Shown: positions 14,988 to 23,627 of the stretch, one piece after another
Position numbering within the stretch: position 1 is the stretch's first letter
Layout: each line of letters begins with the position of its first letter
Assembly (NCBI GenBank): GCA_937925605.1
Contig: CALALV010000113.1
Span: 1-46,199, forward strand
Direction of reading: 5' to 3'
DNA length: 46,199 bases
DNA from: an uncultured Woeseia sp.
GTDB taxonomy: Bacteria; Pseudomonadota; Gammaproteobacteria; Steroidobacterales; Woeseiaceae
Notes under the pieces: generated by a model
Database searches by the model: none
The model's input: the letters and a program-made list of their open reading frames with translations, nothing else
What the model was told of the DNA's origin: nothing
Translations under genes and position numbers: made by a program

Positions 14988-15616
14988 GGCGCCGGCCCGC
15001 TGTCCGCGACGCGCAGCAGCCAGGCGCCGGCCGCGGCCGTCCAGGCCGCGTGCACGGCATAGACCACGAACGCGACCTGCACGTTCATGCCGTAGCCGCC
15101 GGCGAGCAACGCGCCTGCGGGCAGCACGCCCGCGGCAACGCCCGCCGCTCCCAGCAGCCGGGCGCCGCCCCGGCGTTCGCCGAGCAGGTCGACCGACCAG
15201 CAGAGAAACGCGATTCCGATCGCGACGACCGCGAGCAATGCCAGCGCCTGGTTGCTTTCCCAGGCGAGCAGGAAGACGTCGTGGCCGGGCTCGGCGCCGT
15301 CGCGCGCCGCCAGTGCAGGCACGACGAGGCCGTTGATCGTCGCGGCGCCGATGTTGGCAAATGTGCTGATGGTGTAGGCAACGAGGCCAGCCAGTACCGC
15401 GAGCCTGCCGAGGCCGCGCACGGCTGCGAATACCGTGAAGCCGGTCAGCAGTACGAACAGCAGGAGCAGCATGCCGCCGTGCACGAACACGCCCAGCGAG
15501 CCGTGCGCGGCAACCGAGGTCGGGTGGTGCGACATGAGCGCGACGCTCAGCACAGCCGCGACGATCAGTGCCGCTCCGCTGCGGCGACGCGCGGACTCCG
15601 CGATCTCGATCCTCAT
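14984..15616 (-). CDS. Multi-span membrane protein of unknown function
   Basis: 210 residues from the ATG at 15614-15616. Six hydrophobic segments are visible. SHHPTS lies after the first helix and a VHGG motif in the second, with a conserved-looking NIGAATINGLVVPALAAR loop in the middle. It resembles uncharacterised bacterial membrane proteins with a DUF4386-like arrangement of helices, but I cannot assign it. A GATACT hexamer (15663-15668, minus strand) about 47 bases upstream could be its -10 element. Confidence 0.65.
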   Translation of the reverse strand: MRIEIAESARRRSGAALIVAAVLSVALMSHHPTSVAAHGSLGVFVHGGMLLLLFVLLTGFTVFAAVRGLGRLAVLAGLVAYTISTFANIGAATINGLVVPALAARDGAEPGHDVFLLAWESNQALALLAVVAIGIAFLCWSVDLLGERRGGARLLGAAGVAAGVLPAGALLAGGYGMNVQVAFVVYAVHAAWTAAAGAWLLRVADSGPAP

Positions 15617-15689
15617 CTGCGATACCCCTGCCGCATGCGCGCGGCCCGGCCGACCGGGGTCGAGTATCGCACGAGCCGCGGGGCGCGCT

Positions 15690-15708
15690 GCCCGCCCGAC
15701 CGGCGGGC
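15690..15708 (-). terminator. Hairpin downstream of the UrcA gene
   Basis: GCCCGCC-N5-GGCGGGC is a perfect seven-base-pair stem that starts 31 bases after the UrcA stop on the minus strand. It has no T tract, so it is a weak terminator candidate. Confidence 0.3.
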
Positions 15709-15738
15709 GCCGACCGTCGCGCGGCCGGCGCCCGTGGC

Positions 15739-16074
15739 TCAGCCGGCGTGCAACTCGTCGACCAGCGGGTTGTCGACGCGGTCGACCGCTTCGGCCAGCG
15801 CTTCCTCGTAGCAGTCCTTTGCGCGCGCCGCGATGCGGATGTTGCCGGTCTCGCGCACCGACCTGACGTCGCAGACCGCGCGCGATGCCTGCTTCAGCCG
15901 CGCGTACAGCGCTTTCGCGCCGGCCGTCGTGCGCACGTCGAGGTCCTTGTAGGAGACCTTGACCGCGGCCTTCTCCGTTTTCTGCGGCGGCGACGCGTTC
16001 GCGAGCGCCGGCAGGGAGCAAGCGAGGGCCGCCGCAGCGACCAGGGTGCCCGTGCGTAGCGTAGAGGTCTTCAT
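15739..16074 (-). CDS. UrcA-family secreted protein
   Basis: 111 residues; ATG at 16072-16074 with a strong GAGGAG site. The signal peptide ends near LPALANA (about residue 27). The mature part has VSYKDLDVRTTAGAKALYAR and a pair of cysteines (AVCDV and KDCYEEAL), the pattern of the UrcA family of small periplasmic proteins. UrcA proteins are named from uranium-responsive genes of Caulobacter and have no known biochemical role. Confidence 0.8.
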   Translation of the reverse strand: MKTSTLRTGTLVAAAALACSLPALANASPPQKTEKAAVKVSYKDLDVRTTAGAKALYARLKQASRAVCDVRSVRETGNIRIAARAKDCYEEALAEAVDRVDNPLVDELHAG

Positions 16075-16350
16075 GTCATTCTGCTCCTCTCGTCGTGAAT
16101 ACCGTCGGCGCATCGGCCGACCGTTCACAAACTTAGGTGCACGGGCCGGGGTTTTGGTTGCAGGCTTGCTGCCAACGATTCGTTATAAAGCGGGAGCGAA
16201 CTTATCGGCCCGGAATTGTCGGCGTCAGTCCGCATCGACGGCGTGCAAGCGAAGTCGCAGCGGGACGCGCGCCTCGCGCGGTGACCGTGCGGCCTTCTTG
16301 CAGCAGCGCGTGGCGGCCCGATACCCGGCGCGAGGATGTGTGGCCGGATT
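16075..16350. other. Intergenic region upstream of the UrcA gene
   Basis: 276 bases without a convincing gene. On the minus strand a TATAAC hexamer (16182-16187) is a possible -10 for the UrcA gene, which would leave a leader of about 100 bases. The part next to the DCC-family stop is GC-rich with no T-tract hairpin. Confidence 0.3.
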
Positions 16351-16761
16351 TCAGGGAGTCGTTCCCGCGTCGCTTCGTTCCCGCAGTGGCGGTACGCGCC
16401 GCTGCAGCCATGGCCGGACCCGCAGGAAGCCGCGGTAGGCGCGCTCGAGCAGCCACAGCACCGGGCGGACGCGCGCGGCGAGGCCGAGTGGGCGCAGCAG
16501 CGGAATGGCGCGCCACATCGCCGCGAACGCGGCCGCGCCGGACACGATGTCCCTGCCGGCCTCGCGCGCGTGGAAGCGCTCGAGCAGCGTCGCGGGGTCC
16601 AGCGGACAAGCTGCAGCGTCGGCGATGTCGACGAAGCACACGCGGCGGCGCCGGTCGAGGCGACGCATCAGCGCGATCTCGCGCACGCACAACGGACAGC
16701 CGCCGTCGTACCAGACCGTCACCCGCGGCTCGTCCGGACCGTTGCATGGGTTGTTCGTCAT
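16351..16761 (-). CDS. DCC-family thiol-disulfide oxidoreductase-like protein (DUF393)
   Basis: 136 residues from the ATG at 16759-16761; a GTG two codons upstream is also possible. The motif VWYDGGCPLCVREIALMRR with C22 and C25 defines the DCC family (thioredoxin-like, CxxC active site). A later segment, FHAREAGRDIVSGAAAFAAMW, is also typical. The function is presumably redox, but no member has a firm role. A perfect 7-5-7 inverted repeat sits just upstream of the start, in the region shared with the protease gene. Confidence 0.8.
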   Translation of the reverse strand: MTNNPCNGPDEPRVTVWYDGGCPLCVREIALMRRLDRRRRVCFVDIADAAACPLDPATLLERFHAREAGRDIVSGAAAFAAMWRAIPLLRPLGLAARVRPVLWLLERAYRGFLRVRPWLQRRVPPLRERSDAGTTP

Positions 16762-16771
16762 GAACACGAAA

Positions 16772-16790
16772 CTCGCGAAGACATCGCGAG
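16772..16790. promoter_or_regulatory. Perfect inverted repeat CTCGCGA-N5-TCGCGAG
   Basis: Seven-base arms with a five-base spacer lie 11 bases upstream of the DCC-family start codon (gene on the minus strand). The size and symmetry suit a dimeric repressor or activator site; it would also fold as a hairpin. Confidence 0.4.
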
Positions 16791-16811
16791 CAATCTAGCA
16801 GTGGCTCGAAC

Positions 16812-16853
16812 CCGAGTGGAGTACTCGGAGAGTCGCGTTACAACGGGTTACAA
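16812..16853. promoter_or_regulatory. Second inverted repeat and a 10-base-spaced direct repeat
   Basis: CCGAGT-N5-ACTCGG (16812-16828) is again a perfect dyad with a five-base spacer. It is followed by two copies of GTTACAA at 16837-16843 and 16847-16853, exactly 10 bases apart, so on the same face of the helix. A TTGACA hexamer (16926-16931) lies downstream towards the protease gene, without an evident -10 at 17 bases. Confidence 0.35.
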
Positions 16854-16990
16854 GTGCCGGCGATTCGCATCACGGGAACGAGTGGTCCATAATCACCGCA
16901 CCAACGAATCGTGCCGTCGCGTAATTTGACATAACTTAAAACAGCCAGCCGCGGCGCATTAACAAGAAAACTCGTGCATTGGGGAAGTCT

Positions 16991-19477
16991 ATGAAATCGC
17001 GTAGCCCGTTACGTTCGTGTCTCGCGGCCGTGCTCGGCCTGTTCTTCATCGCCGGCGCGGCGCAAGCCGACGGTCCGCAGTACCGGACTCTCGCCGACCA
17101 GTACATCATCACGTTCACCGACGACGTATCGCGCGAGGAAGCACTCGCGCTGACCCGCAAGCTGACGGCGGATCATCGCCTGCGCCTGCGCCATACCTAC
17201 AAGGACACGATCCGCGGCTTCTCCGCGGTGCTGCCACCGGGCGCGCTGGAAAAACTGCGCAGCCATCCGTCGATCCAGCTCATCGAGGCCAACGGCGTCT
17301 GGTACCTGGAAGGCCAGGACCCGGGCCTCGACACGGTCGACGCGCCGACCAACCTGACGGTGACGCCGAACGGTGACTCGCAGCTCGATCTCGCGTGGAC
17401 CGACAACGCGACGACCGAAAACGGCACGATCATCCAGCGTTCCACGACCGGCACCGGCGGACCGTTCACGCGGGTCGCGCTGCTGCGTGGCGCGAACATC
17501 ACGAGCTGGAGCGACACGGACGTCGTCGTCGGCCAGGAATACTGCTACCGCGTGCGCGTCGGCGAAAACGGCGCCGTGCTCGGCCCGTTCTCGGCCGTCG
17601 TCTGCGGCATCATCGAAGACAATCCGCCGACCGATCCGCCGGCCGCCCCGACCGGGCTGACGGCGACGACGGTCGACGACCAGCGCATCGACCTGGCCTG
17701 GGTCGACAACGCCGACAACGAGACCGGCTTCCGCGTCGAGCGCGCCGAGGGGCAGGGCGGCGCATTCAGCGAGATCGACCTGACCGGCAGCAACGTGACC
17801 GACTACGAGGACACGGGGCTCGCGGCCAACACCGAGTACTGCTACCGCGTGCGTGCCTACAACGGCGTCGGCGACTCCGCCTACACGGCCGAAGTCTGCG
17901 CGACGACGGACTCGGAGCCGCCGCCGACCTCGCCGCTCGGTGCGCCGACCTCGCTCGCGGCCACGGCGCCGACCGATACCTCGGTCAGCCTGACCTGGGT
18001 GGACAACGCGACCGAGGAGAACGGCTTCGAGGTGCAGCGTTCTTCGTCCGGCATAGGCGGACCGTACTCGTTCCTCGCGCTGCTGCGCGCGGCAAACCAG
18101 ACCGCCTACACCGACAACACGGTCGTTTCCGGCACCGAATACTGCTACCGCGTGCGCGCGGGCCGCGGGCCGGGCGACTTCGGCGAGTTCTCCGCGTCCG
18201 CCTGCGTAACGCCGGGCGACGTGACGCCGACGGACCCGCCGGCGGCGCCGAGCGGGCTGACCGCGACGACTTTCGATCACCAGCGCATCGATCTCGCCTG
18301 GACCGACAACGCGGACAACGAGGACGGCTTCGAGGTCGAGCGTTCGACCGACGGCGGCGCGACCTTTACGCAGATCGACGTCACGGGCCTCAACGTCGTC
18401 AGCTACCAGGATTCCGCGCTCGCGGCGACGACCGAGTACTGCTACCGCGTCCGGGCCTACAACTCGATCGGCGAGTCGGCCTACACCGCGACGGTCTGCG
18501 CGACGACCGACGAGGAACCGCCCCCGGGCGAGTGCGTCGACGCCGGCAACCACGACGACGTCGGGCTCGACTGGGGCCTGACGCAGGTCAAGGCCGACCT
18601 CAACCTCAAGTGGCAGGCCGCGCAGGATCCCGACTGCGCGCTCACGCCGTGGTACTTCGGCATCGACTCCGGCGTCGACAGCGACCACCCGGACCTGAAC
18701 GTCGTCGAGAAGATGGGCTTCATCGCCGCTGATCCCGGCGACGACGGCGAGGACGGCAACGGCCACGGCACGCACACGGCCGGCACCGCCGCCGCGATCG
18801 ACGGCAACGGCGGCGCCGTGGGCATCGCTCCGGGCGCCGACATCTACGGCTTCAAGGTCTGCGACGATTCCGGCTCCTGCGCGATCGACGACATCGTCGC
18901 CGGCGTGGACGAGGTGACGGCGCGCAAGAACGCGAACCCGGACCAGCCGATGGTGGCCAACATGAGCCTGGGCGGCGGCGTCAACGCCTCCAGCGACACG
19001 GCGGTGCGGCGCTCGGTCAATGCCGGCGTCGTCTACACGCTGTCGGCGGGCAACGGCCTGCTCGGCGCCTGCATCTTCCCCGGCGACTCGCAGAACTTCT
19101 CGCCGGCGCGGACGGGCGACGACCTGATCAATGCCTCGGACGGCAGCGACGGGGACACGGCGCAGGTGAACGGCGTGATCACGGTGACGTCGAGCGACGT
19201 CAACGACAACGACGTCAACTGCAACTTCGGCAACCCGGTGACGGTGGCCGCGCCCGGCGACCTGATCTTCTCGACCTGGCTCGACGGCGGCACGGCGACG
19301 ATCAGCGGCACGTCGATGGCGGCACCGCACGTGGCCGGCGCGGCGATCCTCTACCTGCACGACAACCCGACGGCGACGCCGACGGACGTCGAGCAGGCGA
19401 TCATCAACGAGCTGGATCCGTGGTTCCCGGACGACCTGCCGAACGCGGACGGCCGACTCGACGTCGAGCCGCTGTAG
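16991..19477 (+). CDS. Secreted subtilase (S8) with four FnIII domains between propeptide and catalytic domain
   Basis: 828 residues; ATG at 16991 with GGGGAAG upstream. Order: signal peptide (1-26), inhibitor-I9-type propeptide (about 33-108, with YIITFTDDVS and FSAVLPPGALEKL), four fibronectin III domains (about 117-209, 215-310, 316-412, 415-510), then the S8 catalytic domain. Catalytic Asp559 (GIDSGVDSDHPDL), His592 (GHGTHTAGT), oxyanion Asn688 (LSAGN) and Ser775 (GTSMAAPHVAGA) are all present. Each FnIII has the same EYCYRVR strand and a second Cys before its end, suggesting an intradomain disulfide. In most FnIII subtilases these domains follow the catalytic domain, so the order is unusual. 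A strong terminator follows. Confidence 0.92.
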   Translation: MKSRSPLRSCLAAVLGLFFIAGAAQADGPQYRTLADQYIITFTDDVSREEALALTRKLTADHRLRLRHTYKDTIRGFSAVLPPGALEKLRSHPSIQLIEANGVWYLEGQDPGLDTVDAPTNLTVTPNGDSQLDLAWTDNATTENGTIIQRSTTGTGGPFTRVALLRGANITSWSDTDVVVGQEYCYRVRVGENGAVLGPFSAVVCGIIEDNPPTDPPAAPTGLTATTVDDQRIDLAWVDNADNETGFRVERAEGQGGAFSEIDLTGSNVTDYEDTGLAANTEYCYRVRAYNGVGDSAYTAEVCATTDSEPPPTSPLGAPTSLAATAPTDTSVSLTWVDNATEENGFEVQRSSSGIGGPYSFLALLRAANQTAYTDNTVVSGTEYCYRVRAGRGPGDFGEFSASACVTPGDVTPTDPPAAPSGLTATTFDHQRIDLAWTDNADNEDGFEVERSTDGGATFTQIDVTGLNVVSYQDSALAATTEYCYRVRAYNSIGESAYTATVCATTDEEPPPGECVDAGNHDDVGLDWGLTQVKADLNLKWQAAQDPDCALTPWYFGIDSGVDSDHPDLNVVEKMGFIAADPGDDGEDGNGHGTHTAGTAAAIDGNGGAVGIAPGADIYGFKVCDDSGSCAIDDIVAGVDEVTARKNANPDQPMVANMSLGGGVNASSDTAVRRSVNAGVVYTLSAGNGLLGACIFPGDSQNFSPARTGDDLINASDGSDGDTAQVNGVITVTSSDVNDNDVNCNFGNPVTVAAPGDLIFSTWLDGGTATISGTSMAAPHVAGAAILYLHDNPTATPTDVEQAIINELDPWFPDDLPNADGRLDVEPL
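17339..18532 (+). repeat. Tandem duplication of an FnIII pair (A-B-A-B)
   Basis: The four FnIII domains alternate in type. Domains 1 and 3 share NAT-E-NG, GGPF/Y and LLR-AN motifs. Domains 2 and 4 share DPPAAP-GLTATT, DDQ/DHQRIDLAW and AYN-G-SAYTA. The unit of about 600 bases (17339-17935 and 17936-18532) has therefore been duplicated once as a two-domain block and has since diverged. Confidence 0.7.
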
Positions 19478-19484
19478 TACCGGC

Positions 19485-19520
19485 CCCCGCCGGGCGCGCG
19501 AGCGCCCGGCGGGGCATTTT
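19485..19520 (+). terminator. Strong terminator hairpin after the protease gene
   Basis: CCCCGCCGGGCGC (19485-19497) pairs perfectly over 13 bases with 19502-19514 around a GCGA loop, followed by CATTTT. It ends the protease transcript and may also serve the convergent EamA gene. Confidence 0.75.
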
Positions 19521-19546
19521 CGCCGGGCGGGTCCTGCCCGCGGCAC

Positions 19547-20500
19547 CTACAGCCGGGCCACGGCCCGCGCACCCGTCACTGCCTGGCGGCGGCTCTCCCG
19601 CCAGATGATCAGCAGGTTGGACACGATGACGATCGCCGCGCCCGCAAACACCCGCGGCAGCGGCCAGTCGTTCCAGATCAGCCAGCCGAGCAGCGTCGCC
19701 CAGACGATGCCGCTGTAATTGAACACGGTGACGACCACGGCCGGTGCATGCCGGAACGCCGTGGACAAGAGCCACTGCGCCGCGGCGCCGGTCAGCCCGA
19801 CGCCGGCCAGCAGCGGCAGCTCCGCGGCCGTCGGCCGCACCGCCACGAACGGCAGAGGCAGCGCCATCAGCACCGTGCCGATCAGGAAGAAATAGAAGCT
19901 GACCGTTTCCGGCCGCTCCGTGCGGCCGATCTGGCGCAGGATGATCTGCAGCACCGCCTGCATCAGCGCGGTCACGAGCGCGACGCCGGCGCCGAGCAGG
20001 TAGAGGTCGCCGCTCGGCCGCAGCATCACCAGCACGCCGGCGAAACCAATCGCCACCGCACTCCAGCGCCACGGCCCGACCGGCTCGCCAAGGAACAGCA
20101 CGGCGAGCACCGGCACGAACAGCGAGGCCGAGAACAGGAAAGCGGTCGTGTCGGCCATCGGCATCAGCGAGTAGGACGTGAAGGTCATTGCCAGCGTCAG
20201 CGTGCCGAGCACGGCGCGACCGCCCACCTTGCGCGGCTGGCTGTGCACGACGAGCAGGTCACGGCGGCCGAAGCCGAAGATCAGCACGAGGAACGGCAGG
20301 AGCGCGATCAGGTTGCGGTAGAAGGCGATCTCGAACACCGAGTGCTGCTCCGCGAGCAGCTTCGCGAACGCGTTCATGCAGGTGAACATGAAGAACGCGC
20401 CAAGGCCGGCAAGCATGCCGAGCACGACGTGCTCGCGGTGCGGGCAGGTGCCGGTTTCGTGTGCCGCGCCGCCCGGCGCTTGCCCGGGTACCTCGTTCAC
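19547..20500 (-). CDS. EamA/DMT-family transporter
   Basis: 317 residues from GTG at 20498-20500; a TTG at 20530 in frame would overlap the end of the pump gene. Ten hydrophobic helices in two EamA repeats are visible (MPMADTTAFLFSASLFVPVL in repeat 1; HAPAVVVTVFNYSGIVWATLL in repeat 2). It begins 10 bases after the RND pump gene on the same strand, so it is probably the last gene of that operon. The substrate is unknown; RhtA- or YdcZ-like metabolite export is possible. Confidence 0.82.
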   Translation of the reverse strand: MNEVPGQAPGGAAHETGTCPHREHVVLGMLAGLGAFFMFTCMNAFAKLLAEQHSVFEIAFYRNLIALLPFLVLIFGFGRRDLLVVHSQPRKVGGRAVLGTLTLAMTFTSYSLMPMADTTAFLFSASLFVPVLAVLFLGEPVGPWRWSAVAIGFAGVLVMLRPSGDLYLLGAGVALVTALMQAVLQIILRQIGRTERPETVSFYFFLIGTVLMALPLPFVAVRPTAAELPLLAGVGLTGAAAQWLLSTAFRHAPAVVVTVFNYSGIVWATLLGWLIWNDWPLPRVFAGAAIVIVSNLLIIWRESRRQAVTGARAVARL

Positions 20501-20510
20501 CGCGCCGCGC

Positions 20511-23500
20511 TCAGCGCGTCGCGGTGACAACGGCGGCCTTGACGTTGCGGTAGCGGGAGCGGAAGAAGCGGCCGATGTCGTCGGCGATCATGATGTTCGT
20601 CGGCACCAGGATCAGCGTGATCAGCGTCGCAAACAGGATGCCGAAGCCGAGCGAGATCGCCATCGGGATCAGGAACTGGGCGGAAGACGACTCGTCGGAC
20701 AGGAGCGGCAGCAGGCCGAAGAAGGTCGTCAGCGAGGTCAGCATGACCGGCCGGAAGCGCACGACGCCCGCGCGCTCGACCGCGGCGCGCAGCTGTTCGC
20801 CTGCCGTGCGGTGCCGCTGGTTGATGAAGTCGACGAGCACGAGGCTGTCGTTGATCACGACGCCGATCAGCGCCATCAGCCCGAGCAGCGACAGGATCGT
20901 CAGCGTCTGGCCCATGAGCCAGTGGCCGATGACCGCGCCGATGATGCCGAACGGGATCACCGACATGACGACCAGCGGCTGCGTGTAGGATTTAAGCGGC
21001 AGTGCGAGCATGCAGTAAATAATGAACAGCACGACCATCAGGCCGAGCTGCAGGCTGCCGAAGGTCTCCGCCTGGCGGCGTTGCTCGCCCTCGAGGGTGT
21101 AGCTGATGCTCGGGTAGCGGACCAGCAGGTCGTCGAGGAACGCACGCACGTCGTCCAGCAGGACCGTCATGTTGACGGTGTCCTTGTCGATGTCCGCGGT
21201 CACGTTGAGCACGCGGTAGCCGTCGATGCGGCGGATCTGCGACGGGCCGCGACCGGGCCTGATCTCGGCGACGTTGGCGAGCGGGATCTGGCTGCCGGTC
21301 GGCGTCGTGATCAGCATCTCGTTCAGCGAGGCGATGGTCGAACGCTCGCCGATCGGGAAGCGCACCAGTACCCGGATGTCGTCGCGGCCGCGCTGGATGC
21401 GCTGCGCCTGCAGGCCCTTGAAGGCCTGCCCAACCTGGTTGACGATGTCCGAGCGCGTGAGCCCGAGCAGGTGTCCCTGCGGCGACAGCTCGATCTGCAG
21501 CTCTTCCTTGCCGTTCGACAGGCTGTCCGCGATCTCGAAAACGCCGGGGTAGGTCGCGAGCTGGGCCTTCAGCTGATCGCCGACGGCGGTCAGCGTCGCG
21601 AGCGAGTTCCCGCTGAATTGCACGTCGATCGGGTCGCCGGCGCGGAAGAACGACGCGCGGAAGTTCAGGCTCTCGGCACCCGGTATCCGCCCGATCATCT
21701 GCCGCCACTCGTTGTTCATCGCGTTGACCGAGAGCTCGAGCGTGCGGTCCTGCCGTGGCACGGTCTCCATCTGCACGGAGGCCGCGCCCGGGCTCACCGT
21801 CGTCAGGATGTTCGTGACCATGCTCTCGCCGGTCTCCGGGTCGGTGTACTTCTCCTGCAGCTCGAGTGCGGCCGCGTAGATCCGGTCCGCGTGCCGGTTC
21901 GTGACCTCGAAGGGCGTGCCGGCCGGCATCGTCAGCGTCGCCGTCGCGGTCTCGCCCTCGATGCTCTGGAAGGTCACGAACCGGGTCCAGCCGCTCATGA
22001 TCAGCGCCAGCATGATGACCAGCACGCCGCCGAAGATCGCGATCGTCGAGTAGCGGTGCGCGAGCGCCGTCTTCAGCACCGGCTGGTAATACTTCAGGAT
22101 GGCCTGCTCGAAGCCGTCGGCGAAGCGCGTCTGCCAGGCCTGGAAGCCGCTGGCCTTGTTGTCGTGCTCGTGCAGGTCGATGTGTTTCAGGTGCGCCGGC
22201 AGGATCAGTTTCGACTCGATCAGCGAGAACAGCAGTACCGGGATCACGACCATCGGGATCTGCGCGAAGATCTCGCCGAGCCGGCCCTCGATGAAGATCA
22301 GCGGGCCGAACGCGGCAATCGTTGTCAGAATGCCGAACGTGACCGGGATCGCGACTTCCTTCGTGCCGTGGATGGCGGCCGACAGGCCGCTGTCCCCGCT
22401 GCGCATGCGGGAGTACACGTTCTCGCCGGTGACGATCGCGTCGTCGACCACGATGCCGAGCACGATGATGAAGCCGAACGCGCTCATCAGGTTGAGGCTG
22501 ATGTCGAACAGGTACATCACGATGAACGCGCCGAAAAAGCTGATCGGGATGCCGAGGAACACCCACATCGCGATCGCCGGGCGCAGGAACAGCGACAGCA
22601 GCAGGATCACGAGCACGCTGCCCTGGATCGCGCTCGAGGTCATGATGCCGAGCCGGTCCTTGAGCCGCGCGGAGTCGTCGTCCCAGTAGCTCAGGCTGAG
22701 GCCGACCGGCAGCGTGCCCTGGCGTTCATCGATGTAGTTGCGGACTTTCTCGGCGATCTCGATGGCGCTCTGGCTGCCGACGCGCGAGACTTCCACGAAC
22801 GCCGCGTACTTGCCGTTGAAGCGCGTGCGCATCGCGTCCTCGACGAAACCGTCTATGACGGTCGCGACGTCGCCGACGCGCACGATGCTGCCGTCGGGAT
22901 TGGTCTTGACGACGATCGACTCGAAGTCGGCGCGCCGGTAGGCCTGCCCCTTGGAGCGGATCAGCACGTCGCCGCCCTCGGTGCGCACGTTGCCCGCCGA
23001 CAGGTCGACCGAGCTCGCGCGGATCGCCTGGCCGATGTCGGCGAGCGTCAGCTGGAACTCGCGCAGGCGGTCGGGCGAGACCTCGATCGCGATCTCGTAC
23101 TGGCGCACCGCGTCGAGCTCCGCCTGCGTAATGCCGTCGATGCGCAGGATCTCGTCGCGCACCTGCTCGGCGAACATGCGGATCTCTTCCTCGCTGTAGT
23201 CGCCGGCGACGACGACGTCGATGACGCCGAAGCGGCGCGTGCGCAGGCCGATCACCGGTTTCTCGGTGTCGGCCGGGAAGGTGTTGATCGCGTCGACGCG
23301 GCTCTTCACGTCGTCGAGCAGTTCGCGCGGGTCGTAGTCCGAGGCGATCTCGATGAAGACCCGGGTCGCGCCTTCGCTCGAGATCGACAGGATGCGCTCG
23401 ATACCCTCGAGGTCCTTGACGGCCTCCTCGATGCGCACGGCAACGCCGAGCTCGACGTCCTCCGGGGTGGCGCCGCGCAGCGGCACGCTGATCTCGATCG

Positions 23501-23627
23501 TGTTCGGGTCGGACGGCGGGAACACCTCGAGACGGATGCCCTCCAGCAGCGACAGGATGCCGCCGAGCAGGATCGTCACCATCAGCAGGTTGGCGGCGAC
23601 CGAGTTGCGCGCGAACCAGGAGATCAT
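20511..23627 (-). CDS. RND efflux pump inner-membrane subunit (pump 1)
   Basis: 1038 residues with the RND fold: a helix at the N terminus (WFARNSVAANLLMVTILLGG), a first periplasmic loop, helices 2-6 with IVVDDAIV (the Asp pair of the proton relay), a second periplasmic loop and helices 8-12. At the helix-10 position where AcrB-type pumps have AKN there is IND, so the relay lysine is replaced by Asn. This is typical of a branch of RND proteins distinct from AcrB. The start overlaps the adaptor stop (ATGA). It forms a complete tripartite system with the adaptor and outer-membrane factor upstream. The substrate is unknown. Confidence 0.88.
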   Translation of the reverse strand: MISWFARNSVAANLLMVTILLGGILSLLEGIRLEVFPPSDPNTIEISVPLRGATPEDVELGVAVRIEEAVKDLEGIERILSISSEGATRVFIEIASDYDPRELLDDVKSRVDAINTFPADTEKPVIGLRTRRFGVIDVVVAGDYSEEEIRMFAEQVRDEILRIDGITQAELDAVRQYEIAIEVSPDRLREFQLTLADIGQAIRASSVDLSAGNVRTEGGDVLIRSKGQAYRRADFESIVVKTNPDGSIVRVGDVATVIDGFVEDAMRTRFNGKYAAFVEVSRVGSQSAIEIAEKVRNYIDERQGTLPVGLSLSYWDDDSARLKDRLGIMTSSAIQGSVLVILLLSLFLRPAIAMWVFLGIPISFFGAFIVMYLFDISLNLMSAFGFIIVLGIVVDDAIVTGENVYSRMRSGDSGLSAAIHGTKEVAIPVTFGILTTIAAFGPLIFIEGRLGEIFAQIPMVVIPVLLFSLIESKLILPAHLKHIDLHEHDNKASGFQAWQTRFADGFEQAILKYYQPVLKTALAHRYSTIAIFGGVLVIMLALIMSGWTRFVTFQSIEGETATATLTMPAGTPFEVTNRHADRIYAAALELQEKYTDPETGESMVTNILTTVSPGAASVQMETVPRQDRTLELSVNAMNNEWRQMIGRIPGAESLNFRASFFRAGDPIDVQFSGNSLATLTAVGDQLKAQLATYPGVFEIADSLSNGKEELQIELSPQGHLLGLTRSDIVNQVGQAFKGLQAQRIQRGRDDIRVLVRFPIGERSTIASLNEMLITTPTGSQIPLANVAEIRPGRGPSQIRRIDGYRVLNVTADIDKDTVNMTVLLDDVRAFLDDLLVRYPSISYTLEGEQRRQAETFGSLQLGLMVVLFIIYCMLALPLKSYTQPLVVMSVIPFGIIGAVIGHWLMGQTLTILSLLGLMALIGVVINDSLVLVDFINQRHRTAGEQLRAAVERAGVVRFRPVMLTSLTTFFGLLPLLSDESSSAQFLIPMAISLGFGILFATLITLILVPTNIMIADDIGRFFRSRYRNVKAAVVTATR

